A DNA stretch of 64,000 nucleotides, from contig JAKZZE010000017.1 of the NCBI GenBank assembly GCA_024220505.1, positions 744,001-808,000 of the forward strand, read 5' to 3'. The DNA is from Rhizopus arrhizus (Eukaryota; Mucoromycota; Mucoromycetes; Mucorales; Rhizopodaceae). Positions 24,354 to 35,330 of this stretch are shown here, piece after piece. A program made the translations under genes and the position numbers. The notes beneath the pieces are model-generated. The model saw only the letters and a list, made by a program, of their open reading frames with translations, did not search any database and was not told the origin of the DNA. Within the stretch, counting starts at the first letter, position 1; every line of letters starts with the position of its first letter.

Positions 24354-25722
24354 TTATTTGGGTGAAAAAGGATTTTGATATCCTTGACGCATAGCACGAA
24401 ATGGATTTGTATCGTATGTAATATGTGTAGGAGAGAATGGATTACCGTTATATGAGTTCATTGGCTGAGATAATGAAAGTGTTGTAAAAGGATTAAATGA
24501 CTGTCTTTCTTGTTGAAATAGCAATGGCTCTGTTGTTATAGAAAGTGGTTGCTGATTTACTTCTACTATAGAGGCTGGCTGTTGATTTACTTCTACTATG
24601 GAGATTGAATTGGCTTTTTTTTTTTTTTTTTTTTTTTTTTTGTGAGCTATTTTACCTTTCTTTGGTGCATTTAAATCCTCAAGGTATTCTTCTAATGAAT
24701 CCACAAGAGAAATAGGCGCCTGTGTATAAAAAATGGCTTTACATTCTAGAAACTGAAATCAAGTAAACTTACGTGATTAATAGGAGGTAGTCTCATCTGT
24801 AGACTACCTTCATACATTCTTGCTGCCTCCAAAAACTCAATCACTGATTGTGTTTGTTTTGCGAATACTTTATAAATTTCCAAGGCTTCTTTAGCATTCA
24901 TTACAGGCATTTCAAAATAATGTTCTAATTAATAAAAAATAAGCTTAGGGAGTTTTTTAATATTTCCCTTTAAACCTAGAATATTTATGATAGCTTCATT
25001 TATAGCTTGAAATAAATTTAAAATATCCAAAATAACCAATTGATATGCAAAGAGTGCGATTGAAGGATTACCTTCGTTTAAACGAAACTAATATTATTGT
25101 CAGCCTTAATTTATAGTATAATTGTGTGTGAGACATACTTTACAATACAACGCAGATTCTAATAATTGCTGTAATCGCCTTGTTTCTTCAAACAACCCAT
25201 TTGATAAAGATAATCTTCTCATAATGCCTTGTGCGGTATGATCTATTTGAGATTGGCAACCCATAGCAACCCTTTGTCCAATAAAAGACTTGTATTCCAA
25301 CATGCTCTGTATTGTTTCAGGTGCTGATTTTTTATTCTTTATTTTACTTAAATCCAATATTTGAGGCCGATGTCTATCAATGGCTTCCATCACTAATTTA
25401 TGGTTTCCTTCACGTATCAGATAATGTAAGACAATAAATACTTTAAATGTAATCTAAAAAGTACAATTCAATTTTACAAAGAAATGCATTTTCATCTCTT
25501 TTACTATCCAATATCCTTCTTTCAATCGCTTTTCTAATGCAATTAATATTTCTTGTATATTTTGTGGATTCTCAACTGTAATATTCTTTAATGCTAATTC
25601 AAGTACATGTTAATTAATTAAACTGTGTATTTTTTTTTCTTTTTTCATTGTTTACTTGTCAAATGTTTGATTTTAGGTGGTTTGTATTCTAACCTTGTTG
25701 ATTTTCGAACAGCTGTTTGCAT
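24354..25722 (-). CDS. AP180/CALM (Yap1801/1802)-like clathrin assembly protein
   Basis: Six exons (25722-25656, 25593-25505, 25453-25139, 25087-24976, 24924-24773, 24719-24354) give 366 residues. The ANTH domain occupies about residues 1-245. It starts MQTAVRKSTRLEYKPPKIKH, where the KPPKxKH stretch matches the PtdIns(4,5)P2-binding K-x-x-K-x-[KR]-H-type motif. ITFKVFIVLHYLIREGNH, FRLNEG and FEMPVMNAKEALEIYKVF follow. The tail has four NPF motifs (NPFTT, NPFSP, NPFRA, NPFSP), ligands for EH-domain endocytic proteins. An imperfect VEVNQQP repeat is also present. The protein is short compared with yeast Yap1801 (637 aa), mostly in the tail. A run of nine Lys is encoded by a pure A27 tract. Established role: linking membrane PtdIns(4,5)P2 and cargo to clathrin at endocytic sites. 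Confidence 0.92.
24615..24641 (-). repeat. A27 tract in coding sequence (nine lysines)
   Basis: The coding strand carries 27 consecutive A between CAC and GCC, read as exactly nine AAA codons in the AP180-like gene. Length changes not divisible by three would truncate the NPF-motif tail. Confidence 0.85.
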
Positions 25723-25851
25723 TATTTATTTTAATTGATTAAAGAAAAATAGGTTGCACAGTTTTAGATATAAAAAATTATCCAATAATAAGTGTGAAAC
25801 TCATCCAAAAAAAAAGGCGTGAACTATTAAAAAAAAAGACTCTATTAAGTC

Positions 25852-26182
25852 ATGCAGCATTATTTATGCGAACTGTATTTGAATTTAATCTTGTCTATTA
25901 AAGACTACTAAACATATACCCTGCCTTTTTTTTTCCTTTACGATTAAAGTCATCATAATTTTTTGTAGATACGGTCTAGAAGAAAAAACAGCTTTCCTTA
26001 CTTATTTAAAACAACTTCCAAATAAGAACGACTACGCAATCAGTCATTACCAAGCGTCTTTATATTCAACGGATTGGGAATTGGTTTCTTTATTAAAAAA
26101 TGGACGAATCATGCATTTACAAGGCTTGAAAATTAAATCCTTCGCCTATTCTCTCCTTCAGTTCAAATTGTACATGGTTTGA
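25852..26182 (+). CDS. possible small two-exon gene or gene fragment, unknown
   Basis: ATG at 25852 opens 41 nt. A weak GTCTAT donor and a TTTTGTAG acceptor would join it to 25969-26182, giving 84 residues (…YGLEEKTAFLTYLKQL…, then YSTDWELVSLLKNGR). The second exon is open for 70 codons with ordinary composition. It lies next to LINE debris, so it may be a broken mobile-element or host exon. No family recognised. Confidence 0.3.
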
Positions 26183-26249
26183 ATGTTAGAGGATAAGCTG
26201 ATTTCTAAAGCTGAATCAGCGCATATCCTAATATAATTTACGAAAAGTA

Positions 26250-26330
26250 TTTTTTTTTTTTTGTAAAAAGAGAATTTTATTCAAGGTACCGCAAGGCGTA
26301 TACCATTGTAAGCGTTAAATAAATTATAAT
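26250..26330 (-). mobile_element. short LINE 3' tail fragment
   Basis: A T-run (26250-26262) is followed by GTAAAAAGAGAATTTTATTC and AAGGTACCGC. This mirrors the 3' end of the neighbouring LINE copies (T-run, GTATGAGGATTTTATTC, TAGTGCCGCC). It is probably a second, more diverged and severely truncated insertion in minus orientation. Confidence 0.5.
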
Positions 26331-26333
26331 CAG

Positions 26334-27146
26334 TTTTTTTTTTTTTTTTTTTTGTATGAGGATTTTATTCTAGTGCCGCCTCCAGACGAGCACTGTTACA
26401 GAATAGTGAAAATTATAACAATAAAGTAATTATTGATATAATAAATTGTAATATTTCTACATTTCTTGACAATGTAAATTTTCATCGTGGATTCGTCCAA
26501 GTAGTGTTGTGGCTCTGTGCTGTGGCTTCATTTGGCCAGAAAGGTGTATCTTCAAAAATATATTTCCAGTGTAGCCTCCATATGCTCAAGACTCCACACG
26601 CAATTACATGAAAGGTGTCAAGTTTCCAATGCGATAGTACCTTGGCTGTTGTTTGAAGTGGTCGATTTATTTTGATCAAAAGATAGTAGCGAAGGTTGAT
26701 CAAGAAACCGTTGCGTCAATGTGTCCCATATAGGCCGTTTAACTGGGCAGGACCACAAAAAGTGTTCATCCGTTTCGATTGCACCACACGTCATGCATCC
26801 TTCGTCAGTGATATATCTGGGCATGATTTTATGCAGATGAGAGCGTGTAGGGCTGATCACCAAAAGTTGTATTTTTGCTTGCTTCCATTTCTTTCTCTTC
26901 TTCATTATTTGATAAATACAAACGGTACTCGCCTGGCATTCCGTATATGCGATGAGTATATTAGAGAATAGGACGACGGGGATTGGTCATATAGCAGATA
27001 TTCACATTCTCCATTTCCTCTAATCTTTTTAGATATTTTTCGGCATTTACTTTGGTATATTCTTGGTAATAAAAGATGCTCACAACTTTTTCTTTTGAAA
27101 TAGTTAACATTTTAATGAAAGAGAAAGGATTTTCCCCTTTTTTTGG
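26334..27146 (-). mobile_element. 5'-truncated non-LTR retrotransposon (LINE) 3' end, minus-strand copy
   Basis: Read on the minus strand, it ends in a 20-nt poly-A (T-run 26334-26353). A frame at 26905-26618 encodes the C-terminal zinc-binding region of LINE reverse-transcriptase proteins (zf-RVT type): an SPTRSHLHKIMP segment, then CMTCGAIETDEHFLWSCP, which is a C-x2-C...H-x4-C finger. The remaining C-terminus (IWRLHWKYIFEDTPFWPN) continues in another frame at 26703-26482, so the ORF is frameshifted. No RT or endonuclease domain is present. It is the mirror image of the copy at 27186-28005. Confidence 0.85.
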
Positions 27147-27998
27147 GCAGGTCCAAATATAGTCATATAAGGAAAATGGACAGGTCCAAAAAAAGGGGAA
27201 AATCCTTTCTCTTTCATTAAAATGTTAACTATTTCAAAAGAAAAAGTTGTGAGCATCTTTTATTACCAAGAATATACCAAAGTAAATGCCGAAAAATATC
27301 TAAAAAGATTAGAGGAAATGGAGAATGTGAATATCTGCTATATGACCAATCCCCGTCGTCCTATTCTCTAATATACTCATCGCATATACGGAATGCCAGG
27401 CGAGTACCGTTTGTATTTATCAAATAATGAAGAAGAGAAAGAAATGGAAGCAAGCAAAAATACAACTTTTGGTGATCAGCCCTACACGCTCTCATCTGCA
27501 TAAAATCATGCCCAGATATATCACTGACGAAGGATGCATGACGTGTGGTGCAATCGAAACGGATGAACACTTTTTGTGGTCCTGCCCAGTTAAACGGCCT
27601 ATATGGGACACATTGACGCAACGGTTTCTTGATCAACCTTCGCTACTATCTTTTGATCAAAATAAATCGACCACTTCAAACAACAGCCAAGGTACTATCG
27701 CATTGGAAACTTGACACCTTTCATGTAATTGCGTGTGGAGTCTTGAGCATATGGAGGCTACACTGGAAATATATTTTTGAAGATACACCTTTCTGGCCAA
27801 ATGAAGCCACAGCACAGAGCCACAACACTACTTGGACGAATCCACGATGAAAATTTACATTGTCAAGAAATGTAGAAATATTACAATTTATTATATCAAT
27901 AATTACTTTATTGTTATAATTTTCACTATTCTGTAACAGTGCTCGTCTGGAGGCGGCACTAGAATAAAATCCTCATACAAAAAAAAAAAAAAAAAAAA
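26334..27998. repeat. perfect 813-bp inverted repeat with 39-nt spacer
   Basis: Positions x and 54332-x are complementary from 26334/27998 to 27146/27186. I checked the outer 130 bp and inner 170 bp by eye. The middle is covered by identical translated frames on both arms. The spacer is 27147-27185. A 10-bp direct repeat CAGGTCCAAA occurs at 27148 and 27181. Symmetry stops at the outer poly-T/poly-A tracts. Confidence 0.92.
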
Positions 27999-28005
27999 AA
28001 AAAAA
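27186..28005 (+). mobile_element. 5'-truncated LINE 3' end, plus-strand copy
   Basis: Identical to the minus copy over 813 bp, including its frameshift and 5' break. Frames: 27222-27371 (49 residues, MLTISKEKVVSIFYYQEY...), 27427-27714 (zinc finger, CMTCGAIETDEHFLWSCP) and 27629-27850 (C-terminus), in three different phases. It ends in a 27-nt poly-A at 27979-28005. It cannot move on its own. Confidence 0.85.
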
Positions 28006-28673
28006 GTACTAAAGGCATTGTATTTGTCGACTAGAATTTCAAAAATGGCAATGATCAAATTCACAGCTGTGTCTAATGCCTCATGTCAGTAACATCCAAA
28101 GGATAAACTCTTTTTTTCTTCTCTTTCTGCGTTTCATTTACTGCATCAAGCTCTATGTTATGGTTCTTACGTAACCGTGAAAATGTATAGTTCAAATTCA
28201 TGATGATATCATAGCAATTCGTTTTCTTTATTGGGATTATTAACTTAAAATGGTTTACAGCATGTTCAGTACAAAACACAATGGCCATATTCGCATCAAT
28301 CCCTATCTAAGTGGGACATTATCTATAGTCCTCACTGCTCTGCTGCTTAAGGTGACCAGTTTTAGAGTATGAGACGCAGGATATGCTTACATTTTATACA
28401 AAACATCTTGGCCTTTGATGTACATTGATGGATTATGAATTCAAATGGCCTTTACTAAGACAGGAGAGAGGATGAAAAAAAAAAAAAACAAAGTGTATGA
28501 TGCCTGGACTAGCCTAATTGGCTCAATTATTTAAAAATGCTGGGGGGATACTGTCATCTTAGTAACAAGTTGGACTTATTTATTGACACCCAACTGAAGT
28601 AAAAAAGGGTGATTTAGATAGGAATAAACTTAATGGGATCGGAAATAGTAAAGAAAAGAAATAAATATGTTGT
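28006..28673. other. no supported gene
   Basis: A minus-strand frame at 28288-28073 (71 codons, ending KKRVYPLDVTDMRH) has normal composition but no recognisable family, start context or neighbouring exons. It may be a fragment of a decayed gene or element. Confidence 0.4.
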
Positions 28674-29568
28674 TTATAGAATCTGAATAGCTTTATTCTC
28701 TTCATTTAAAATAGAATAATGCTTTTGTTGTATTAGTCTTTGATGCAATTGTAATTGCTCTTGTAGCAATAATAATTGTTTTTGCTGTGTTTTATGTGCT
28801 AATAAAGCATTCCTCGTATTTTCAGGTAATTCATCATAACTATTTTCATCTTCCTTTTTCACTACTTCCGACTTTTGTGGTGGTAATGATAATGTCCTAG
28901 TAGTAGAACCTTCTACTTTCATACGTATTTCAAGTGACCCAACCTTTTCTTTCAGTGTCTTATTTTTCTTTTCTAGATACCGAATGTATTCAACTGCTTT
29001 AAATAACACAGTACTTTTTGAATTATTGATATTTTTCAATGTAGGTACCAATTCTGTAAGCTCCTTGAAGCCGTTTCGAATCATGCTTCTTCTTTTTTGC
29101 TCAGATGCGATATGATTGGCTCTTTTTTCTTCCTCTGTAAGTAATTCTTTCTTTTTTGTAGTGGCAGTGGTGTATTGAGATTGCTTTTTATTGATTTGAA
29201 TCTCTTTTTGTTCATCCAATGATTTGAGTATAGAACACCTTCTGCTTTCTTCCTTGATATAATCTTCATCATAAAAAATTGAATCTAAAAAGCTTGAAAA
29301 GGCTCTTTGGTCATTCTCGTCTAATACATAATTGGGTGGTTCTTTTTGTAAATAGATTGGATCTACTTGTTGTGGGATATTATCTAACGGTATATTAAAA
29401 CTAGAATTTCCAAAGCTAAATTCAAACTCTACATTTCTTGTATAAATAATTTGGTAAATAATTTATAGTTAATAATAATAAACCTTCAAATGGGACAGGT
29501 TCTTGTAATAAGGGCTGATTTGACCAAGATTCATTTAAATCGAATAAAAAATTGCTGTTATCATTCAT
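28674..29568 (-). CDS. basic helix-loop-helix transcription factor
   Basis: Two exons (29568-29484, 29428-28674) give 279 residues. The N-terminus is acidic and aromatic (MNDNSNFLFDLNESW..., then LDENDQRAFSSFLDSIFYDE), compatible with an activation region. The bHLH lies at about residues 131-184: the basic region HIASEQKRRSMIRNGF has the His-Glu-Arg (H-x3-E-x3-R-like) E-box-contacting pattern. The loop has NSKSTVLFKAVEYIRYLEKK as helix 2, running into a leucine-zipper-like coiled coil. A Gln/Leu-rich segment (KTQQKQLLLLQEQLQLHQRL) follows near the C-terminus. It resembles fungal Ino4/Mlx-like bHLH factors in general layout, but the target genes cannot be inferred. The intron is 55 nt, with the acceptor at GTAG before GAG TTT. 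Confidence 0.88.
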
Positions 29569-31579
29569 GTTGTAATAATAAAGGGAAAGAAAAAGGGGTG
29601 AAAATAAGAAAAAGTTACATTTTCACAAGCTTTTTTTCCCCACCTTTTCTTTTTCTTTTTTTCTCGCTCAGTCAATCCTTTGGTTACATTAAAGTATTCA
29701 ATCACATGTTTCCATACAACTTGTCGGTAACCTAAACAATATACATTCATGTGAATTATTGCAAAAAGTAATTTTAATACATAATAAAAGATGCTTAGAA
29801 TTTATTGTATATGTCAGTAAAAAAGAGAAAAAGAGAGAGAGAGTATATGTATTCACTGATTGTATCTTATTCCAATAGAGAATTTTAATATAATCTCTGT
29901 TTATCTCATACAAGTCAAAATGGGACATATTAAATTTTTTTATTGTAACAATATTTACACTCCGGATAACCCGAGAACTCTCCAAATATTTGTGTATCCA
30001 AGTCTGATTTAGTTTATCCCCCTTTTTTTTTTTTTTTTTTCGCAATACAGAGTTTCCATGGTTCGAATTAATCATTTCAGAATAAAGATTTGCTGAAGAA
30101 ACCTTCGGAATTTGTGGAATTCGCTATTTTTAATTGCTAATATCATGTAAGCCTCTATGAAGGCATACTATCTTTAAAAAGTTTAACAAAGGACTAGCTT
30201 TAGCCAGAATTTTTAAAAGCATTATTATCATAAACCTACAGCTCTATTTGAACACTTGACATATTTGAAGATAAAAGGATTGAACTTAAACTAGAAAGGA
30301 AATCGTACTTGAAAACCTAGTGAGTCTCTACATAACCTCTATATCAGGTTTCAAGTCGTGAGAGAAAACCCATTTAATTAAAGTATTATTCAGGGACCAA
30401 AATGAACTCGAGGTTAATCATACAATTGAGCATAAGTTTTTATATGATTGATATCAGGAAGGAGCCTTAATGAACATTTAATAAGATAATGCATACAGCA
30501 CTTGCTGTTTATTGTACAAGTGTTAGGTAATCTCATATAAACAATACGCATTTAATAAAATACCATCATGACAACAAGGGGTACCTACTTGCAGACAATT
30601 AAAAGCAGGCTTGCTCTTTCTGTAATGTCTATCAATTCAAGGTCAATGTAAAAGCATGACTTGCATCAATCCAAATTCTTGCTTTATGGAATGACTAAAT
30701 GAATTTTGGTATTTTTTTCTTAGAAATAGTACTCGTAAATGATATGAAACACGGAAGCATCCAGTTTAATCATTAACCAATATTGACATTGCTAGGAACA
30801 AGTTTCGATTCTGAGTCACGTACCAGAAACCATAGCAATAGAATAGTCAAGCCTCCATCATGTTGTAAAATTAACTCAGAGTGATTTGCAAAATAATGCA
30901 AAAAGTGAACTACATAAATTTGGTAACCAAACTAAAAGTTCTTCTCGAATCATGAAAGCACTGTACAGTGAACATTGATTCTTTAGGTTTAACTTATCCG
31001 AAAATACATATCTTCAGATCGGGTTGTTAGCTATTTTATAATGAACTCTTGCTTTAATTAGTACACAAGAATAGGAAAGAACTGTGTATGAAAAAAAGAT
31101 TTCAACCTTATTTTTTACTTATCTATTTTTGCTTATCATAATTTACAAGAGCCAAGAAAAGCTCAATTATTGTAACAAGAATTAGCTGACTCAGTCATAC
31201 ATTCCATTACGTTTGAAAGTAAATTAGAGAAATCATTCTTCTTATTTGTTAATATGATATCATGAATTTAATAACAAATACATGAAGTAAGCAAATTTGG
31301 CTTGTTATCTGATAAAATTAGTTGTAAAAAAAAAAAAAAAAAATTAAACTGTGCCTGAGAAAGGCTTTACAATCACAAAGCCTATTTTTTATATTAAATT
31401 AATTTTTCATCCATTAAAAGAAGGAGAGGGGGGAGCAGTTGATCTCTCCTTATTTTCTAGATCAACAAAGCTGAAGCTGTACGCTGGTTAAATATCAAAA
31501 TACTGCAAAAGTGTTTAGAACTTTGAGTAGATTTTAATTTAAAAAAGGGAAAAACAAGAAAAGGGTATTATATGAGTGT
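29569..31579. other. intergenic, nothing recognised
   Basis: Two kilobases of AT-rich sequence with poly-T (30022-30040) and poly-A (31327-31342) runs. Open frames at 29490-30075 derive from A/T-rich low-complexity sequence. No RNA gene seen. Confidence 0.5.
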
Positions 31580-32629
31580 TTATTTGCTACCAAGTGAACA
31601 ATGTTTAGTTTCAAGATCAAAGATAGTTTGTACAAGATATTTGCTTCCAGCTAATTCTAAATTATAACTTCCACTCGTCTCTTGAGTGACATTTCCAAAT
31701 TGATAGGAAACTGTTCCTTTACCGGAACAAAAATCACCCAATTCATAATTTGTATTGTTTTCTGAAATAATCCAAGCATTGTTTCTTGGATCTGTCAAAA
31801 TATCTTGAATTTCATGAGAAAAGATGGTAATCGCAGCATCAATGGCTGGTGAGTTATTTGGTGAAGAGTTAATATTGACTTGAGGCATACAACTATTATC
31901 AAGATATTTAGTTTATAATTTTAAATATACTTATACAGTACCTGCTAGAGCACCTTCCAGGATAACCAATGAACATGTATTGAAAATCATTACTGTAGCT
32001 ATTATATCCACAATTGGTTGTACAAAATTCAGAGTCATTGACATCAGGACCACCCATGATAATATAAACACCGTTACTATCCAAACGGTTGACGGGAGAA
32101 AGATATCCAGAATTAACAGCATCTTCTACAATTTGCTTGTGAATATCATTTGTTAAGTTGAGTGAGTGGCTTCCAGCATCGTTCACTGCAGCTGCTAAAT
32201 TGAGTGGTCCAGTTACTGTTCTTCCAGAATTATCAGAATATTGGTTCACTAAATAAATGATATAAGTTCTATGTACACAATGAATAAATAAACAAAAATA
32301 AAAATACAAATTTACAAATTTTAAACCAAGGACTTATTGAAATATTTTCGACAAAGTTCATAAAAGTAACTTGTTCCTGTTGTTGTTGAGTCGAAGACCA
32401 GTTACCATAAAATATAATATAAACTATACTCAAGTAAATAAATTATAGTTTATATTGTTGTCTAGTTACCATTCACTTTATCATGAAGAATACTTCCACC
32501 TTGATTTTTAAAAGAATTTCCATATTGAGAAATAAGAGTAGAAGCACTTTCACTTGTTGAATTTTGTTGAGCAAAGATTAATTTAATAATAAAAGTGAAT
32601 AGACATGTAACCAAAGTCAATAACTTCAT
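31580..32629 (-). CDS. EXORDIUM/PHI-1-like secreted protein (phosphate-induced protein 1 family)
   Basis: Four exons (32629-32470, 32423-32316, 32248-31942, 31892-31580) give 295 residues, similar to plant EXORDIUM (about 310). A signal peptide (MKLLTLVTCLFTFIIKLIFA) leads into SILHDKVNVYIIFYGNW, the characteristic opening of the family. QYSDNSGRTVTGP, YIIMGGPDVND with the following Cys pair, YPGRCSSSCMPQVN and FSHEIQDILTDPRNNAW follow. The Cys-rich layout suggests disulphide bonding outside the cell. The plant members are apoplastic proteins linked to growth and brassinosteroid or phosphate responses. The role in fungi is unknown. The exon 1/2 junction (GTG AAT G | TT TAT) is fixed by restoring the conserved NVYIIFYGNW block. 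Confidence 0.88.
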
Positions 32630-33218
32630 TTTATATAAACAGAAAAGAAAAGAGGAGACAATTAACTTTCTTTTTTGGAGTCTAAAAATATAATTTTAAA
32701 TTGAATTTTGATTGGACGTTTACTAATTATTTTATTAACAGTTGTGCTACTTATCCGCCACTAAAAATAAAAGCAATGTTTAAAAGTAAAGACCTGCTGT
32801 GTGTGTATTTATATCTCGTCTATAAAGAAGGGATGTCATACAAATGAACCAAAGCACTGTTGTTATAATTTATAAACAGTCTCAGTTTTTAATTTCAATG
32901 TTTCAAATTTATTCTCATTCATCGTTAGTATACCTGTGCATTATTTTTGATGATAGTGAGAAGATAATTTGTAGAAAAGTACATTTTAAAAAGGATAAAT
33001 ATTATGTGTCTACAAAATAAAAATAAGAAAAACATAAAGGGGAAAGTAAGCAAAGAAGAGAGGGGGATGTGAATTTGATCAAGGGATGAAGAAAAAAAGA
33101 TGCAAGTCATTTCTCCTTAAAGAAAAGGTAAATAGATATATCTTTTGAGTCCCCCTACTTATACCGTTTTTTTTCCTCTTTAACAAATTTTTAATTTGTG
33201 TTTATACAACAGTGGTCC
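32630..33218. other. intergenic between divergent genes
   Basis: AT-rich, no gene. It presumably holds the promoters of the EXORDIUM-like gene and of the gene that starts at 33219. Confidence 0.5.
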
Positions 33219-35143
33219 ATGGTGGCAATACACGACACATTAGATGGCTCTGTAAGCCATCCAAATACTAGATCGAAACAAAAATCCTCTTCTCGTAGAC
33301 CTTCAAACCATCGAGCTGGTCTCACTACACATAGCCGTAGTCAACAACAAAAGAGAAGGTCCAGATCCGTTTGTTCCAGCGCTCAACAACCGCCTCCAGA
33401 TCATCGTCGACCTTCCGCTCCAGCTGCTGCAAACAATACTCCACGCTTATCCATTGCCGACCGCTTCATGTCGCCCAATTATTCTAATGATAGCACATCA
33501 GTACAGCAAAATAGTACATCGCCTACGATGACATCTTTAGAGCTACAGAATTCAACATCCACTGATTTTCCTACTAATGCAAGTAGTACGGGTCGACTTT
33601 CAGTAGCAGAGAGATTCATGCACAGTATTACCTCTGATTCGTCACTAAGTACTTATAACCAGCAATATCGAGACAGATCCATGTCTTCTTTTTCCGGTAA
33701 AACACTTCAGACCACAACCATATCTCAAGAAACGGGAAGGTTGACTATAGCAGAGACTTTTATGAAAGCCCCTAGTCTAGAGAAACAAAGCGTGTTTACT
33801 TATGAAGGAACAGGTAAAAAAAAAAAAAAAAAGAATGCAGTTTATTTTATATTTACTGACTTGAAATAGCTCATCCACTGGATATAAACCAATCAGCGCC
33901 TTTTGATGATACAAGCATTGATACTTATTTACATCCCCTATCCGATTTGAATTTTTCAATAGATGCAGGAAGGGTAAAAAGACCCTGGGGTAGTCAAGAT
34001 ACCTTGATATATCAGCAACAGCAACAAAATGAACAAAAGAAAAAGCCAATCTATGTACAATTTACAGCCTATAGCAATGATGCACGGTCTATTTCATCAA
34101 GCGATTGTCTTGCTATTCCAGAACATAATCGTAATGCTAGACGTTCGATTCTCTTGAGTGACGATATATCTGCAAAGTACAATAATGCAGGAAACAGTGC
34201 TTGCACTGACTTAGAGGTGGGATATGAAAAACCAAATGACAAGCATTGTTATACAGAAGAAGGTCAATACGTAGAAGATGAAGACGAAAAAGACGATAAA
34301 AGCGAGGAAGAAAAGAAGGAAAATAATGAAAAGAGTAAGGATTTAAAGAAATCAAATACACAACCAAAGAAAACAACATCGACAGCTTTACAATACAATG
34401 AGGAAATAGAAGATCCGCCTGGAATTTGGCTAGGATGCTGCTTTATCAGTTGTCGGCAGAGACCAAGCCAACGGCTTGGTCAAAAGCAGAAGCAGTATCA
34501 ACATAAAGATTATAACAAAGCTGCTTCAAGGAATCGAGGTTGCGGAAGAAGAAGTTGGGTGATTTGTATATTTCTTTGTTTAATTGCCTTCATTCTAGTA
34601 ATTTATTTTGTCTGGCCACGTATCCCATTGATGCGCATCGAGGGTGCATCTCTAACATCACCAGCAAAGATATCTGAAACAACACAAGGTGTCATGGTAG
34701 GTAACGTGGCATTTGAAAGTGATTGGTTGGTGAATATTACTGTGGACAATCGTCAAAATCATGTCCCTACACGTTTGATTCAGATCCAGGTGGTAGCTAA
34801 GGACGCTTTGACGGGCCTGATTATCGGAAAGGATATTCATAATGATGCTCCTAATCCGGAATCTATCATTATCTCTCCTAACGTAATCACAACCATACAG
34901 GTACCTATTCATGTGGATTATCAAGCAAGGGATTCAACAGATACCACCTTTCTGGATCTCATCAAGGCCTGTTCCCCAAAACATGCTCTTAATATGAACA
35001 ATGCTCTACTGCCTGCAGGTCAACATGAAGCTCTGCCTTTACACTTTTGGATCACTTTACACTTTTTTGGGCTGGATTGGCTAGGCTATAAACCAACTGT
35101 TATTGCTACTCCTGCTACAGGTGGTTTCGTATGTCCTCAATAG
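33219..35143 (+). CDS. single-pass membrane protein with LEA/NHL-like extracytosolic domain and repeated RL-x-x-A-x-x-FM motif
   Basis: Two exons (33219-33813, 33870-35143) give 622 residues. An upstream in-frame ATG at 33198 would add seven. The N-terminal ~200 residues are basic and Ser/Gln-rich and contain three copies of a 9-residue motif: RLSIADRFM, RLSVAERFM and RLTIAETFM. An acidic Glu/Lys-rich segment follows. Then come a Cys-rich stretch (LGCCFISCR), Arg/Lys residues and one hydrophobic span near 427-450 (WVICIFLCLIAFILVIYFVW). The region after the membrane (IEGASLTSP..., VAFESDWLVNITVDNRQNHV..., TTIQVPIHVDY) has the beta-sandwich character of LEA_2/NHL-type domains found in fungal vacuolar or plasma-membrane proteins. 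Function unknown. It converges with CotH, stops 187 bp apart. Confidence 0.82.
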
Positions 35144-35330
35144 CAAAAAAAAAGAAAAAAGAAAAGCATATGTATGTAAGAGGGGAGGAGGAAGAAAGAA
35201 AGACATCTGTTTGTATACCGCATAATTTTTTTCTAAAAAATCTGTATAAAAATAAATTTATAATAATAATGACATTGTTTGGGGATAATTATAATCTTGT
35301 TTATTAAAAAGAAATAAATAAATAAATAAA

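Noticed and set aside
26482..26971. Separate protein-coding genes suggested by overlapping frames on both strands
   Set aside because: They are pieces of a frameshifted LINE C-terminus and its antisense. The mirror copy at 27361-27850 confirms this.
26334..28005. Assembly foldback artefact as the sole explanation of the palindrome
   Set aside because: Not excluded, but flanks beyond the poly-A/T tracts differ and the tracts differ in length (20 versus 27), unlike a simple foldback.
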